Position numbers and translations under genes: made by a program. The notes beneath the pieces are model-generated. The model was not told the origin of the DNA and did no database searches. It saw nothing but the letters and a program-made list of their open reading frames with translations. From positions 32,562-96,561 of the forward strand of contig CALQTN020000009.1 of the NCBI GenBank assembly GCA_943333505.2: a stretch of 64,000 nt of DNA. The letters run 5' to 3'. Every line of letters starts with the position of its first letter. Position 1 is the stretch's first letter. Shown one piece after another: positions 26,094-34,287 of this stretch. The DNA comes from Asaia bogorensis. Lineage in GTDB: Bacteria > Pseudomonadota > Alphaproteobacteria > Acetobacterales > Acetobacteraceae.

Positions 26094-27887
26094 CTACAAA
26101 TATTCGTTGAAGTGCTCGGTGATGGTCGCATAAACCCGGCGGCGATGGTCGGGTCGGATGAAGCCATGGCCGGCATAGGTGAAACGTTCGTAGCGCACCT
26201 TCTTCTGGCGCAGTTCCATTGCGTCGGTGAATGTGTCGCTCTCGTTCTGCGGCACGCGCGGATCGCGGTCACCATGCAGCAGTAGCAAGGGCGCGGTGAC
26301 TTTATCGACGTGACGGATCGGCGAGATTTTGTCGAATAGCGCGTCATGGGTGCCGGGAAAGCCGTATTCATGGGCGCGATGAATGGCGCGCCATGGGCCG
26401 GTGCGTTCGAGCAGCGTGACGAAATCGGCGATGCCGTAATAATTGACCGCCGTCTTCCACAAATCGGGCTGCAAGGTCACCGCCGCCAGCACCACCCAGC
26501 CGCCATAGGACTGGCCCATGATACCGATGCGGCTGGCATCGAGAGCGGATTGGGCCGCCACCCAGGCATGGCCGGCGGCCAGATCGGCCATCACATCGAC
26601 GCGCAGTTCGAGTTCGTCGGCATCCATATAAGCGCGGCCATAGCCGGTGCTGCCGCGCATGTTGGGCATCATCACCGCGAAACCCTGGCTCAGCAGCAAC
26701 TGAATGTCGGGGCGGAAATTGCCGCGGGTTTGCGAGGACGGGCCGCCATGGACCCAGACCACCACCGGGAAGCCGGCCGCTGGTTTCGGGGTTTTGGGCA
26801 GCAGATACCAGCCCGGAATGGTCTGGCCATCGAAGCTGGTCCAGGAAATCAGACTTGGGGTGACAAGCTCGGCCGGATCGATGCCGGCATCGGCCTTCAT
26901 GTCGGCTTCGAACAAGGCGGCGGCGACACCGGCGCGCCACGTCCAGATGCCGGATGGCCTTGTCGGGCCCTGATGGCTGAAGGCGAGGCTGGCGCTGTCG
27001 GGCGCCCAGGCGAGATCGGCGGCGATGCCGTCGGGTAGGGCAACGATCGGGCGTTCGCCGGCCACCGGCCCGACGCGCATGACCGTGTAGCCTCGGTCAT
27101 TCTCGATGGTGGCGAGTTGGGTACCGTCGGGCGACAGTGACCAGCTATCAAGATCACGATCGGGGGCGACGTAAATTTCGGTGCAGGCGCCGGTCGCCGG
27201 ATCGAGCTGGCAAAGCCGCATGAAATCATGCCCGCCATGGTCGGTTAGGCCCATCAGCAATTCCGCCCCTTTCACCCAGCGCATTGCGCTGTAGCGGCTC
27301 GGTGACGGGCGGGGCATTTCGGTCAGGGCGCGGCTGGCGATATCCAGCACATGCAGGCGTTGATCGCCGCCAGATAAATCGTGGATCACCGTCAGCCTGG
27401 TGCCATCCGGATGCCAGCCCGGCACGGTCAGAATGCCTGGGCCCTCAATCAGCCGCGTGTCGGCACCGGTCGCAAGGTCCATCACGTGGATGTCGAAATA
27501 GCGTTCATCGCGCGCGTTGGCGGCATAGGCGATCTTGTTGCCGTCGGGGGAAAACCCGCCGAGATCGTGGATCACCTCGGGGGCGGCGGTCAGGGTTTTG
27601 GTCTGGCCATTTTCCCAGAGATGGAATTGCTGGCGTTCATCGCCACCGGCGTCGATCCCCCAGATCACCCGGTCATCATTGGGTGCGCGGCGCAGGAACG
27701 CGACTTTTTCGTCATGGTTGCTGAGCTGGGTGGCGTTGCCGCCATCGGCATCCATCAACCAGACCTGCGGCAGGCCGCTGCCGAGCGGCTGGGTGCCGCG
27801 CAAATGGAAGATGCGCGTGCCGTCCTTGGAGAATGCGGGGGAACTGGCGGTGCCGATCTTGACCCAGGCGTCGGTGGGGATGGTCAT
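26094..27887 (-). CDS. S9-family prolyl oligopeptidase-like serine peptidase
   Basis: A 597-residue protein: an N-terminal beta-propeller made of repeated S-PDG-like segments (FSPDGNKIAY, LSPDGTQLA) and a C-terminal alpha/beta hydrolase domain with nucleophile motif GIMGQSYGGW, Asp in HGDRDPRVPQNES and a His near the end (YAGHGF). It would cleave short peptides in the cytoplasm. The start at 27887 has GGAG upstream; the longer frame is unsupported. It lies 12 bases before GGT and 28 after the ABC gene, so the three are probably cotranscribed. Confidence 0.9.
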   Translation of the reverse strand: MTIPTDAWVKIGTASSPAFSKDGTRIFHLRGTQPLGSGLPQVWLMDADGGNATQLSNHDEKVAFLRRAPNDDRVIWGIDAGGDERQQFHLWENGQTKTLTAAPEVIHDLGGFSPDGNKIAYAANARDERYFDIHVMDLATGADTRLIEGPGILTVPGWHPDGTRLTVIHDLSGGDQRLHVLDIASRALTEMPRPSPSRYSAMRWVKGAELLMGLTDHGGHDFMRLCQLDPATGACTEIYVAPDRDLDSWSLSPDGTQLATIENDRGYTVMRVGPVAGERPIVALPDGIAADLAWAPDSASLAFSHQGPTRPSGIWTWRAGVAAALFEADMKADAGIDPAELVTPSLISWTSFDGQTIPGWYLLPKTPKPAAGFPVVVWVHGGPSSQTRGNFRPDIQLLLSQGFAVMMPNMRGSTGYGRAYMDADELELRVDVMADLAAGHAWVAAQSALDASRIGIMGQSYGGWVVLAAVTLQPDLWKTAVNYYGIADFVTLLERTGPWRAIHRAHEYGFPGTHDALFDKISPIRHVDKVTAPLLLLHGDRDPRVPQNESDTFTDAMELRQKKVRYERFTYAGHGFIRPDHRRRVYATITEHFNEYL

Positions 27888-27915
27888 TTTGTGGTCTCCG
27901 GTTCGGAATAAAATC

Positions 27916-29727
27916 TTAATACATGCCGCCAACACGATGCCGGGCGACGAAATGCTGATCGCCAACCCGCACCAGCGGCGCGACAACCGGCAGATCATCC
28001 AGTCGCCGTAGCGGGCTGGGGACCTCGCTTTCGTCGAGTTCCTCCAACGCGGCCCGTCGGCGCGGGTCGGGGACCGGGACAGCCGCCAGTAATCGGCGGG
28101 TATAGGCGTGCTGCGGATCGTTGAAGACCGCCTGACGCGGGCCGATTTCGACGATCTGGCCGAGATACATCACCGCGACCCGATGGCTGACCCGTTCGAC
28201 CACCGCCATGTCGTGGCTGATGAACAGATAGGCCAGGCCGAGGCGCGACTGCAGCTCCATCAGCAAATTCACCACCTGGGCGCGGATCGAGACGTCAAGG
28301 GCGGCAACCGCTTCATCGGCGATGATCAGGCTGGGTTCGCTGGCGAGCGCCCGGGCGATGCAGACGCGCTGGCGCTGGCCGCCGGACATTTCGTGCGGGT
28401 AGCGGTTGGCGTAGTCGGCCGGTAATCCGACCTGGACCAACAGGGATTGCACGCGGTCCTGGACGGCGGCGCCGCGGGCGAGGCCATGGGTGTGGATTGG
28501 CTCGGCGATGGAAAATCCGACGGTCAGGCGCGGGTCGAGCGAGGCGAACGGGTCCTGGAAGACAAACTGCACTGCGCGGCGGAGATGCTTTTCGTTGCCG
28601 CGGTTGAGGCGCGATACGTCCTCACCATTGACCATGATGCTGCCCGAGCGCGGCGTTTCGAGGCGGATGATGCTGCGTCCGGTGGTGGTTTTGCCGCAGC
28701 CACTTTCGCCGACCAGGGCCAGGGTTTCGCCGGGCTGCACGGTTAGGCTGATCTGCTCGGCGGCGTGGATGCGACCGGCGAGGCGGAAACCTCGGCGGAC
28801 ATCGAAACGGGTGGTGAGTGCATCGAGTTGCAGCACCGGGGTTGCGTCATGCCGGACGGTATCCTGCATTTCCATGGCGGCGCCGGCGATCTGGAAGGGT
28901 GCCGGCAAGGCGTGGTCCGCGAGGGCACCCAACACCGGCACCGCATCGAGCAGCATCTTGGTATAGGGGTGCTGCGGGGCGTGGAAGATCGGCACGATGT
29001 CGCCGGTTTCGACCACATCGCCATGCTGCATGACCACAACGCGGTCGGCCATTTCGGCGACGACGCCCATGTCATGGGTGATGAAGATCAGCCCCATACC
29101 GAGTTCTTTTTGCAGGCTCCGCATCAGGCGCAACACCTGGGCCTGGACGGTAACGTCGAGCGCGGTGGTCGGCTCATCAGCGATCAGCAGACGCGGGCGG
29201 CAGGACAGCGCGATGGCGATCATCACCCGCTGGCGCATGCCGCCGGAAAGCTGGAACGGGTAGCGGCCCAGTTGGCGGGCGGCATCTGGGATACGCACGA
29301 CTTCCAGCAGGCGGCGCGCTTCGGCGGTTGCGGCGGTCTCCGACAGGCCCTGATGGAGGATGATGCCCTCGGCGATCTGTCGTCCGACGGTGAGCACCGG
29401 GTTCAGGCTCGACATCGGTTCCTGGAACACCATGGCGATTTCCGGGCCACGCAGGGTGCGCATGGCTTCGGCAGGTTCGCGCACCAGGTCACGCAAGCGG
29501 CCGGATTTGTCGGTGAAGTTGATCGCGCCGGCGGTAATGCGCCCACCGGCATGGTCCAGCAGGCGGGTGATGGCGAGCGCGGTGACGGATTTGCCCGATC
29601 CGGACTCGCCGACCACTGCCACGGTTTCGCCGGGTTCAACGCTCAGGTTGAGGCCGTGGACGACTTCGACCGGGCCGTTTTCGCCAGGGAAGGCGACGCT
29701 GAGGCCGCGAATATCGAGAAGTGCCAT
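27916..29727 (-). CDS. Fused dipeptide/oligopeptide ABC transporter ATPase (DppD-DppF type)
   Basis: A 603-residue protein with two complete ATPase domains in tandem. Domain one: Walker A GESGSGKS near residue 38, signature LSGGMRQRV and Walker B LLIADEPT. Domain two: GESGCGKT near 344, [14 protein letters not shown] and [12 protein letters not shown]. Each ends with the oligopeptide-binding C-terminal extension. It powers import of peptides or nickel-type substrates. No permease or binding protein is in the window, so the partner genes are elsewhere. The start overlaps the fRMsr stop (TAATG). Confidence 0.92.
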   Translation of the reverse strand: MALLDIRGLSVAFPGENGPVEVVHGLNLSVEPGETVAVVGESGSGKSVTALAITRLLDHAGGRITAGAINFTDKSGRLRDLVREPAEAMRTLRGPEIAMVFQEPMSSLNPVLTVGRQIAEGIILHQGLSETAATAEARRLLEVVRIPDAARQLGRYPFQLSGGMRQRVMIAIALSCRPRLLIADEPTTALDVTVQAQVLRLMRSLQKELGMGLIFITHDMGVVAEMADRVVVMQHGDVVETGDIVPIFHAPQHPYTKMLLDAVPVLGALADHALPAPFQIAGAAMEMQDTVRHDATPVLQLDALTTRFDVRRGFRLAGRIHAAEQISLTVQPGETLALVGESGCGKTTTGRSIIRLETPRSGSIMVNGEDVSRLNRGNEKHLRRAVQFVFQDPFASLDPRLTVGFSIAEPIHTHGLARGAAVQDRVQSLLVQVGLPADYANRYPHEMSGGQRQRVCIARALASEPSLIIADEAVAALDVSIRAQVVNLLMELQSRLGLAYLFISHDMAVVERVSHRVAVMYLGQIVEIGPRQAVFNDPQHAYTRRLLAAVPVPDPRRRAALEELDESEVPSPLRRLDDLPVVAPLVRVGDQHFVARHRVGGMY

Positions 29728-30179
29728 TAACCTAAAGCCTTGATGAATAGGGATGCAACCGCTTCGCAGCCAATGCGGTCATCGGGTTGGAAGCGGTCGA
29801 GATTGGGGCTGTCGATGTCGAGCACGCCGATCACCACGCCATTGCGGATCAGCGGTACGACGATTTCGGAATTGGAGGCGCTGTCGCAGGCGATATGGCC
29901 GGGGAATTCGTGGACATCCGGCACCACGATGGTTTCTCGGCTGGCGGCGGCGGTGCCGCAGACCCCCTGCCCAAGCGGGATGCGCACGCAGGCAGGCTTG
30001 CCGGCGAACGGGCCGAGCACCAGCGTATCGCCCTGCATGAAATAAAACCCAGCCCAGTTGATATCGGGCAGATACTGCCACATCGCAGCGGCGGCATTGG
30101 CAGCGTTGGCGATCATGTCTGTTTCGTTATCGAATAGGCCGCGCAGGTCGCTGAGAAGATCGTCGTAAACCGTGGTCAT
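29727..30179 (-). CDS. Free methionine-(R)-sulfoxide reductase (GAF domain)
   Basis: A 150-residue single GAF-domain enzyme of the fRMsr (YebR) type that reduces free Met-R-sulfoxide. The three cysteines are spaced exactly as in E. coli and yeast enzymes: Cys64, Cys74 and Cys98 (spacing 10 and 24), the last being the nucleophile. The WAGFYF and IGVLDIDSP motifs fit. It overlaps the upstream modE-like gene by ATGA and the downstream ABC gene by one base. Confidence 0.9.
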   Translation of the reverse strand: MTTVYDDLLSDLRGLFDNETDMIANAANAAAAMWQYLPDINWAGFYFMQGDTLVLGPFAGKPACVRIPLGQGVCGTAAASRETIVVPDVHEFPGHIACDSASNSEIVVPLIRNGVVIGVLDIDSPNLDRFQPDDRIGCEAVASLFIKALG

Positions 30180-30562
30180 TCATTGGCTCCAAGTGCCGAG
30201 GTCAAGGCGGCAAGATGCGGGGTGGCGGCGTCGGTGCTGGCAGCCTCGATCGCGCGATACTCGGCGACCAGGGCGGCGCCCGCCAGGGTCAGGCGCGCAC
30301 CTCCGCCTCGCACGCCGCCGGCCGCGGTTGCGACAACGGGGGTGCCGAGATGGCGGTTGAGGTCTTCGACCAGTTCCCAGGCACGGCGGTAGGACATTTT
30401 GAGCACCCGGCCGGCGGCCGAAATCGAACCGCTACGGGCGATTTCCTCCAGCAATGCGACCTTCCCGGGGCCAATACGGGCGCCAGAGGCCAGATCGAGC
30501 CTAATGCTGATCCGGTGTGCCGGCGCTTGGGAGGGAACAGAACGGGAGGGGGTGATGGTCAT
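30176..30562 (-). CDS. ModE-like transcription factor (DNA-binding domain only)
   Basis: A 128-residue winged-helix protein matching the N-terminal LysR-type HTH domain of ModE: GPGKVALLEEIARSGSISAAGRVLKMSYRRAWELVEDLNRHLGTPVV, then the GGGARLTLAG wing. It lacks the C-terminal molybdate-binding TOBE/MOP domains, so how it senses molybdate (if at all) is unknown. It diverges from a molybdopterin oxidoreductase gene 76 bases away, suggesting it controls that operon and its own. The ATG at 30562 is preferred to a GTG at 30580. Confidence 0.85.
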   Translation of the reverse strand: MTITPSRSVPSQAPAHRISIRLDLASGARIGPGKVALLEEIARSGSISAAGRVLKMSYRRAWELVEDLNRHLGTPVVATAAGGVRGGGARLTLAGAALVAEYRAIEAASTDAATPHLAALTSALGANE

Positions 30563-30638
30563 ACCGGGGCAGCCAAACACGCGCGCGGTTGCGGATCAAT
30601 GGGCAGTGTATCAATCTGCGCCGCTCAAACGTTCGGGG

Positions 30639-32726
30639 ATGCCTGCAGTGATCGCCATCCAGCATTCGGTTTGCCCGCATGATTGCCCGTCGACGTGCGC
30701 GCTGGAGGTCGAGGTGCATGATAGCGCACGGATCGGTGCGGTGCGCGGGGCGAAGGGCAATGACTATACCGCCGGGGTGATTTGCGGGAAGGTTTCGCGT
30801 TACGCCGAACGCGTCCATCATCCGGATCGGCTGACCCATCCTTTGTTGCGCACCGGGCCGAAGGGAAGTGGGCAGTTTCGCCGGATTGGCTGGGACGAGG
30901 CGTTGGCGCGGATTGCCGACGCGTTCCAGCAGGCGGGGCGTGATCACGGGGCGCAAAGCGTGTGGCCCTATTATTATGCGGGGACGATGGGGCTGGTGCA
31001 GCGCGACGGGATTAACCGGCTGCGCCATGTCATGGGCTATTCCCGGATGGGTAAGACGATTTGCACCGCCGTCTGCGAATCGGGCTGGCAAGCCGGGGTG
31101 GGGCGCTTTTCCGGGCCGGATTCGCGGGAGATGGCGCGGTCCGATCTGATTGTGGTCTGGGGCGGCAATCCGGTGGCGACCCAGGTCAACGCGATGACCC
31201 ATATTACTCGGGCGCGGAAGGAACGCGGCGCCAAGCTGGTGGTAATCGATCCCTATCGCACCGGCACCGCCTTGGTCGCCGATATGCATCTGGCAATCCG
31301 GCCGGGCACTGACGCGGCCTTGGCATGCGCTGTCATGCATATGGCGTTCCGCGATGGGCAGGCAGACCGCGCCTATATGGCAAAATACGCGGACTGCCCG
31401 GACCGGCTGGAAGCCCATCTGGCAACGCGCGGGCCTGCCTGGGCCGCTGAGATCACCGGGCTGTCGGTGGCCGAAATCGAGGCATTCGGCGCGCTTTATA
31501 ATTCCACCCGGCGCAGCTTTATTCGCAGCGGCTACGGCTTCACCCGGATGCGCAATGGGGCGACCGCGCTGCATGCGGTGACCTGCCTGCCGACCGTCAC
31601 CGGCGCCTGGCAGCACGAGGGCGGCGGGGCGTTGTGGGGGCAGCGATCGATTTATCACTGGGACAAGACCCTGATCGAAGGCTTGGACGCAGTCGACCCG
31701 CGCACCAGAGTGCTGGATATGAGCCGGATCGGCGCGGTGCTCACTGGCGAACCCGGCGCACTGGCCGGCGGTGGCCAAGTGCACGCCATTCTGGTGCAGA
31801 ACAGCAATCCGGCCATGGTGGCGCCTGACAGCAACAAGGTCCGACGCGGGTTTTTGCGCGACGATCTGTTCGTCGCCGTGCATGAGCAGTTCATGACCGA
31901 AACCGCTTTGCTGGCCGATATTGTGCTGCCGGCGACGATGTTCATGGAGCATGACGATCTCTACGGCGCCAGCGCCCACAGCCATATCCAGATCGGCGCC
32001 AAGCTGATCGATCCGCCGGGGGAATGCCGGTCGAACCATGACGTGATCGCCGAGCTCGCCCGGCTGCTGGGTGCTGAGCATCGCGGGTTTGGGATGCCGG
32101 CGATGGCGATCGTGGATGAAACCCTGCGTGCCTCGGGCTGGCCGTCAGCCGCTGAGGTTCAGGCGGGACATTGGCTCGACATCATGCCACCCTTCGAGGA
32201 CGCGCATTTCCTGACAGGTTTCGGCCACCCGGATAAGAAGTTCCACTTCGCCGCCGATTGGAGCAAGATCGGCGCAGATCATGCTGGTATGCCCAGCCTG
32301 CCGGATCAGTTCGATGCGCATGATATGGCGAGCGAGGATCACCCGTTCCGACTGGTCACGGCGCCGGCGCGCCAATTCCTCAATTCGACCTTCACCGAAA
32401 CGCCGACATCGAAAAAGCGCGAGGGCCGGCCAAGCCTGCTGATCCATCCTGTTGACGCCGTCCGGATTGGGGTGGCGGATGGCGGGCTGGTGAAGCTTGG
32501 CAATGCGCGGGGCGAGGTGTTCTTGCATGCCAAGATCTTCGACGGCTTGCAGCAAGGTGTCGTGGTGGCCGAAAGCATCTGGCCTGCTGCCGCCCATGTT
32601 GGCGGGGTTGGCATTAACGCGTTGACCTCCGACACGCCCGCCATGCCGGCCGGCGGGGCGGTGTTTCATGATACCGCGATTTGGGTGCGCGATGCGGCGG
32701 CGGAGATGGCGCTTGCCGCGGAATGA
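30639..32726 (+). CDS. Molybdopterin (DMSO reductase family) oxidoreductase
   Basis: A 695-residue bis-MGD enzyme. The N-terminal [4Fe-4S] ligands are Cys12, Cys16, Cys20 and Cys49 (CPHDCPSTC, VICGK). The first MGD-binding segment includes YYYAGTMGLVQRDG and CTAVCESGW, where the metal ligand may lie. The molybdopterin dinucleotide-binding C-terminal domain has TAPARQFLNSTF and EGRPSLLIHPVDA. No twin-Arg signal, so it is probably cytoplasmic. The start at 30639 puts the Fe-S motif at the usual place; an upstream ATG at 30555 is possible. Substrate unknown. It heads a run of tightly packed genes ending in GGT. Confidence 0.9.
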   Translation: MPAVIAIQHSVCPHDCPSTCALEVEVHDSARIGAVRGAKGNDYTAGVICGKVSRYAERVHHPDRLTHPLLRTGPKGSGQFRRIGWDEALARIADAFQQAGRDHGAQSVWPYYYAGTMGLVQRDGINRLRHVMGYSRMGKTICTAVCESGWQAGVGRFSGPDSREMARSDLIVVWGGNPVATQVNAMTHITRARKERGAKLVVIDPYRTGTALVADMHLAIRPGTDAALACAVMHMAFRDGQADRAYMAKYADCPDRLEAHLATRGPAWAAEITGLSVAEIEAFGALYNSTRRSFIRSGYGFTRMRNGATALHAVTCLPTVTGAWQHEGGGALWGQRSIYHWDKTLIEGLDAVDPRTRVLDMSRIGAVLTGEPGALAGGGQVHAILVQNSNPAMVAPDSNKVRRGFLRDDLFVAVHEQFMTETALLADIVLPATMFMEHDDLYGASAHSHIQIGAKLIDPPGECRSNHDVIAELARLLGAEHRGFGMPAMAIVDETLRASGWPSAAEVQAGHWLDIMPPFEDAHFLTGFGHPDKKFHFAADWSKIGADHAGMPSLPDQFDAHDMASEDHPFRLVTAPARQFLNSTFTETPTSKKREGRPSLLIHPVDAVRIGVADGGLVKLGNARGEVFLHAKIFDGLQQGVVVAESIWPAAAHVGGVGINALTSDTPAMPAGGAVFHDTAIWVRDAAAEMALAAE

Positions 32727-32738
32727 CAGGGAATTTCG

Positions 32739-33119
32739 ATGGATGATCTGACCGCCGCCCGCGCCGCGATGGATGGCTTCATGGCCGCTTTCAACGCCGA
32801 GGACGCCGACGCGCTGCGCACGACATGGTTTCATTTTCCGCATGTCCGCTTCCACAGCGGCAAGGTGAGTGTGATGGAAACCCCGGCTGATTTCTTCAAT
32901 CTGGTCTGGCAACGTGAAGGCCAGTCGCGGGATTGGGCGCGGACGGCGTGGGATTATGTCGAGCCGATCGATGTCGGGCCCGATAAGGTGCATTTCCGGG
33001 TGCAGTTCACCCGCTACCGGGCTGACGGATCGCCGATTGGGTCCTATAAGTCGCTGTATATCGTAACCTTCAAGGACGGGCGCTGGGCAATCCAGGGCCG
33101 GTCAAGCTGGGCGGCCTGA
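32739..33119 (+). CDS. NTF2/SnoaL-like protein
   Basis: A 126-residue protein with the alpha+beta cone fold of the NTF2-like superfamily: an opening helix (AARAAMDGFMAAFNAEDADALR), then strands ending in YKSLYIVTFKDGRWAIQGRSSW. These domains bind small hydrophobic ligands or act as isomerases and hydrolases. The function here is unknown. It is 12 bases after the Mo-enzyme and 3 before the nitrile hydratase genes, in the same operon. Confidence 0.75.
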   Translation: MDDLTAARAAMDGFMAAFNAEDADALRTTWFHFPHVRFHSGKVSVMETPADFFNLVWQREGQSRDWARTAWDYVEPIDVGPDKVHFRVQFTRYRADGSPIGSYKSLYIVTFKDGRWAIQGRSSWAA

Positions 33120-33122
33120 AAG

Positions 33123-33431
33123 ATGAGCGAAACAATACCCCGTGCCATGCACGACCTTGGCGGCGTGTCGAAATTCATGTGCGAGGCGGTGGATGCCGAA
33201 CCGCACGCGCTGAATGACTTTGACCGGGCGGTCGATGCCATCAGGGGTATCCTCGGTGGCAAGAAAGTGATGGCGGTCGATGAATTGCGCCGCAACATCG
33301 AGGCCATTCCCGAAGCAGACTACCTTCGCCTGTCGTATTATCAGCGCTGGATCCGCGCGATCACTGCGCATCTGCTGCGCCAGGGGGTGATCACCGAGGC
33401 GGAACTGATCGCCGCGATGGAGGACGCATGA
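33123..33431 (+). CDS. Nitrile hydratase beta subunit, N-terminal half as separate protein
   Basis: A 102-residue protein matching the N-terminal domain of nitrile hydratase beta: MHDLGG near residue 9, then ELRRNIEAIPEADYLRLSYYQRWIRAITAHLLRQGVITEAEL. In ordinary enzymes this is the front half of a protein of about 220 residues. Here it is its own gene, overlapping the next by ATGA. Thiocyanate hydrolase and toyocamycin nitrile hydratase show a similar split. An alternative is an accessory/activator role, since some nitrile hydratase activators resemble this domain. Confidence 0.82.
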   Translation: MSETIPRAMHDLGGVSKFMCEAVDAEPHALNDFDRAVDAIRGILGGKKVMAVDELRRNIEAIPEADYLRLSYYQRWIRAITAHLLRQGVITEAELIAAMEDA

Positions 33432-33709
33432 TGCTGGCATCTGGAACACCGGTGCGGGTGAAGCTCGACTGGCCGGAGACGCGCGGGCCGTGCCATATCC
33501 GCACCCCGCATTATCTGCGCGGACATGAAGGCGTGGTGGTTCGCCATCTCGGCGATTTCCCCAACCCCGAGGCGCTGGCGTTCCGTCGCCCGGCGGAGAT
33601 TTTGCCGCTCTATCATGTGCGCTTTCCGATGGGGGCGCTGTGGCCGGACAAGCACGGCGACAACACCATTCTGGTGGAACTTTACGAGACCTGGCTGGAG
33701 GCGGCATGA
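33428..33709 (+). CDS. Nitrile hydratase beta subunit, C-terminal half (SH3-like)
   Basis: A 93-residue protein equal to the SH3-like C-terminal domain of nitrile hydratase beta: GTPVRVKLDWPETRGPCHIRTPHYLRGHEGVV, FPNPEALAF, and LYHVRFPMGALWPDKH...LVELYETWLE. It covers the catalytic metal site of the alpha subunit and, in known enzymes, gives Arg residues for hydrogen bonds to the modified cysteines. It overlaps both neighbours by start-stop contact, and so is made in step with them. Two ATGs (33428 and 33431) are possible. Confidence 0.85.
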   Translation: MMLASGTPVRVKLDWPETRGPCHIRTPHYLRGHEGVVVRHLGDFPNPEALAFRRPAEILPLYHVRFPMGALWPDKHGDNTILVELYETWLEAA

Positions 33710-34287
33710 ACATCCTCGAAGCGCCATCGGAGAAGCTGCTGGCCGGCATCCGCAAGCTGCTGGCGGCAAAGAACATCGCGACCGAGGCGGAAATCGCCGA
33801 ACGTATCCGAATTACCGATGAGGCATCGCCGGCGCGTGGCGCGGCGATGGTGGCGCGGGCCTGGACCGATCCGGAGTACAAGGCGCTGATGCTGCGCGAC
33901 GGGACGATGGCGGCGGAAGCCATGGGGGTGCCGATGCGTGGGCTGCCGCCATTGGGGGTGCTGGAAAATACGTCGGATTTGCATAATCTGGTGGTTTGCA
34001 CCCTGTGCAGTTGCTATCCGCGCGCGGTGCTCGGCTATCCACCGTTCTGGTTCAAATCGGCGGCGTATCGGGCGCGTGCGGTGCGCGATCCGCGGGCCAT
34101 GCTGGTCGAATTTGGCACCACCATTCCCGATGATGTGAGGCTGGAAGTGGTGGACAGCACGGCGGATTACCGCTGGATGGTGCTGCCGCGCCGACCGGCC
34201 GGGACCGAGGGGTGGTCGGTGGAGCAACTTGCCGCCCTGGTGCGCGAAGGCGACATGATCGGGGTGACCATCCCGCACACGCGATGA
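33706..34287 (+). CDS. Cobalt-type nitrile hydratase alpha (or thiocyanate hydrolase gamma-like) subunit
   Basis: A 193-residue catalytic subunit. The metal claw VCTLCSC is at Cys98, Cys101, Ser102 and Cys103. Thr between the first cysteines marks cobalt-type enzymes (Fe-type have Ser). The LGYPPFWFKSAAYRARAVRDPR and RPAGTEGWSVEQLAALV motifs complete the family pattern. The reaction would be hydration of a nitrile to an amide, or a thiocyanate-type hydrolysis. Together with the two short beta pieces it forms a three-subunit enzyme in the order beta-N, beta-C, alpha, which is the order of scnBAC. The proteins are shorter than thiocyanate hydrolase subunits as I remember them. Confidence 0.9.
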   Translation: MNILEAPSEKLLAGIRKLLAAKNIATEAEIAERIRITDEASPARGAAMVARAWTDPEYKALMLRDGTMAAEAMGVPMRGLPPLGVLENTSDLHNLVVCTLCSCYPRAVLGYPPFWFKSAAYRARAVRDPRAMLVEFGTTIPDDVRLEVVDSTADYRWMVLPRRPAGTEGWSVEQLAALVREGDMIGVTIPHTR

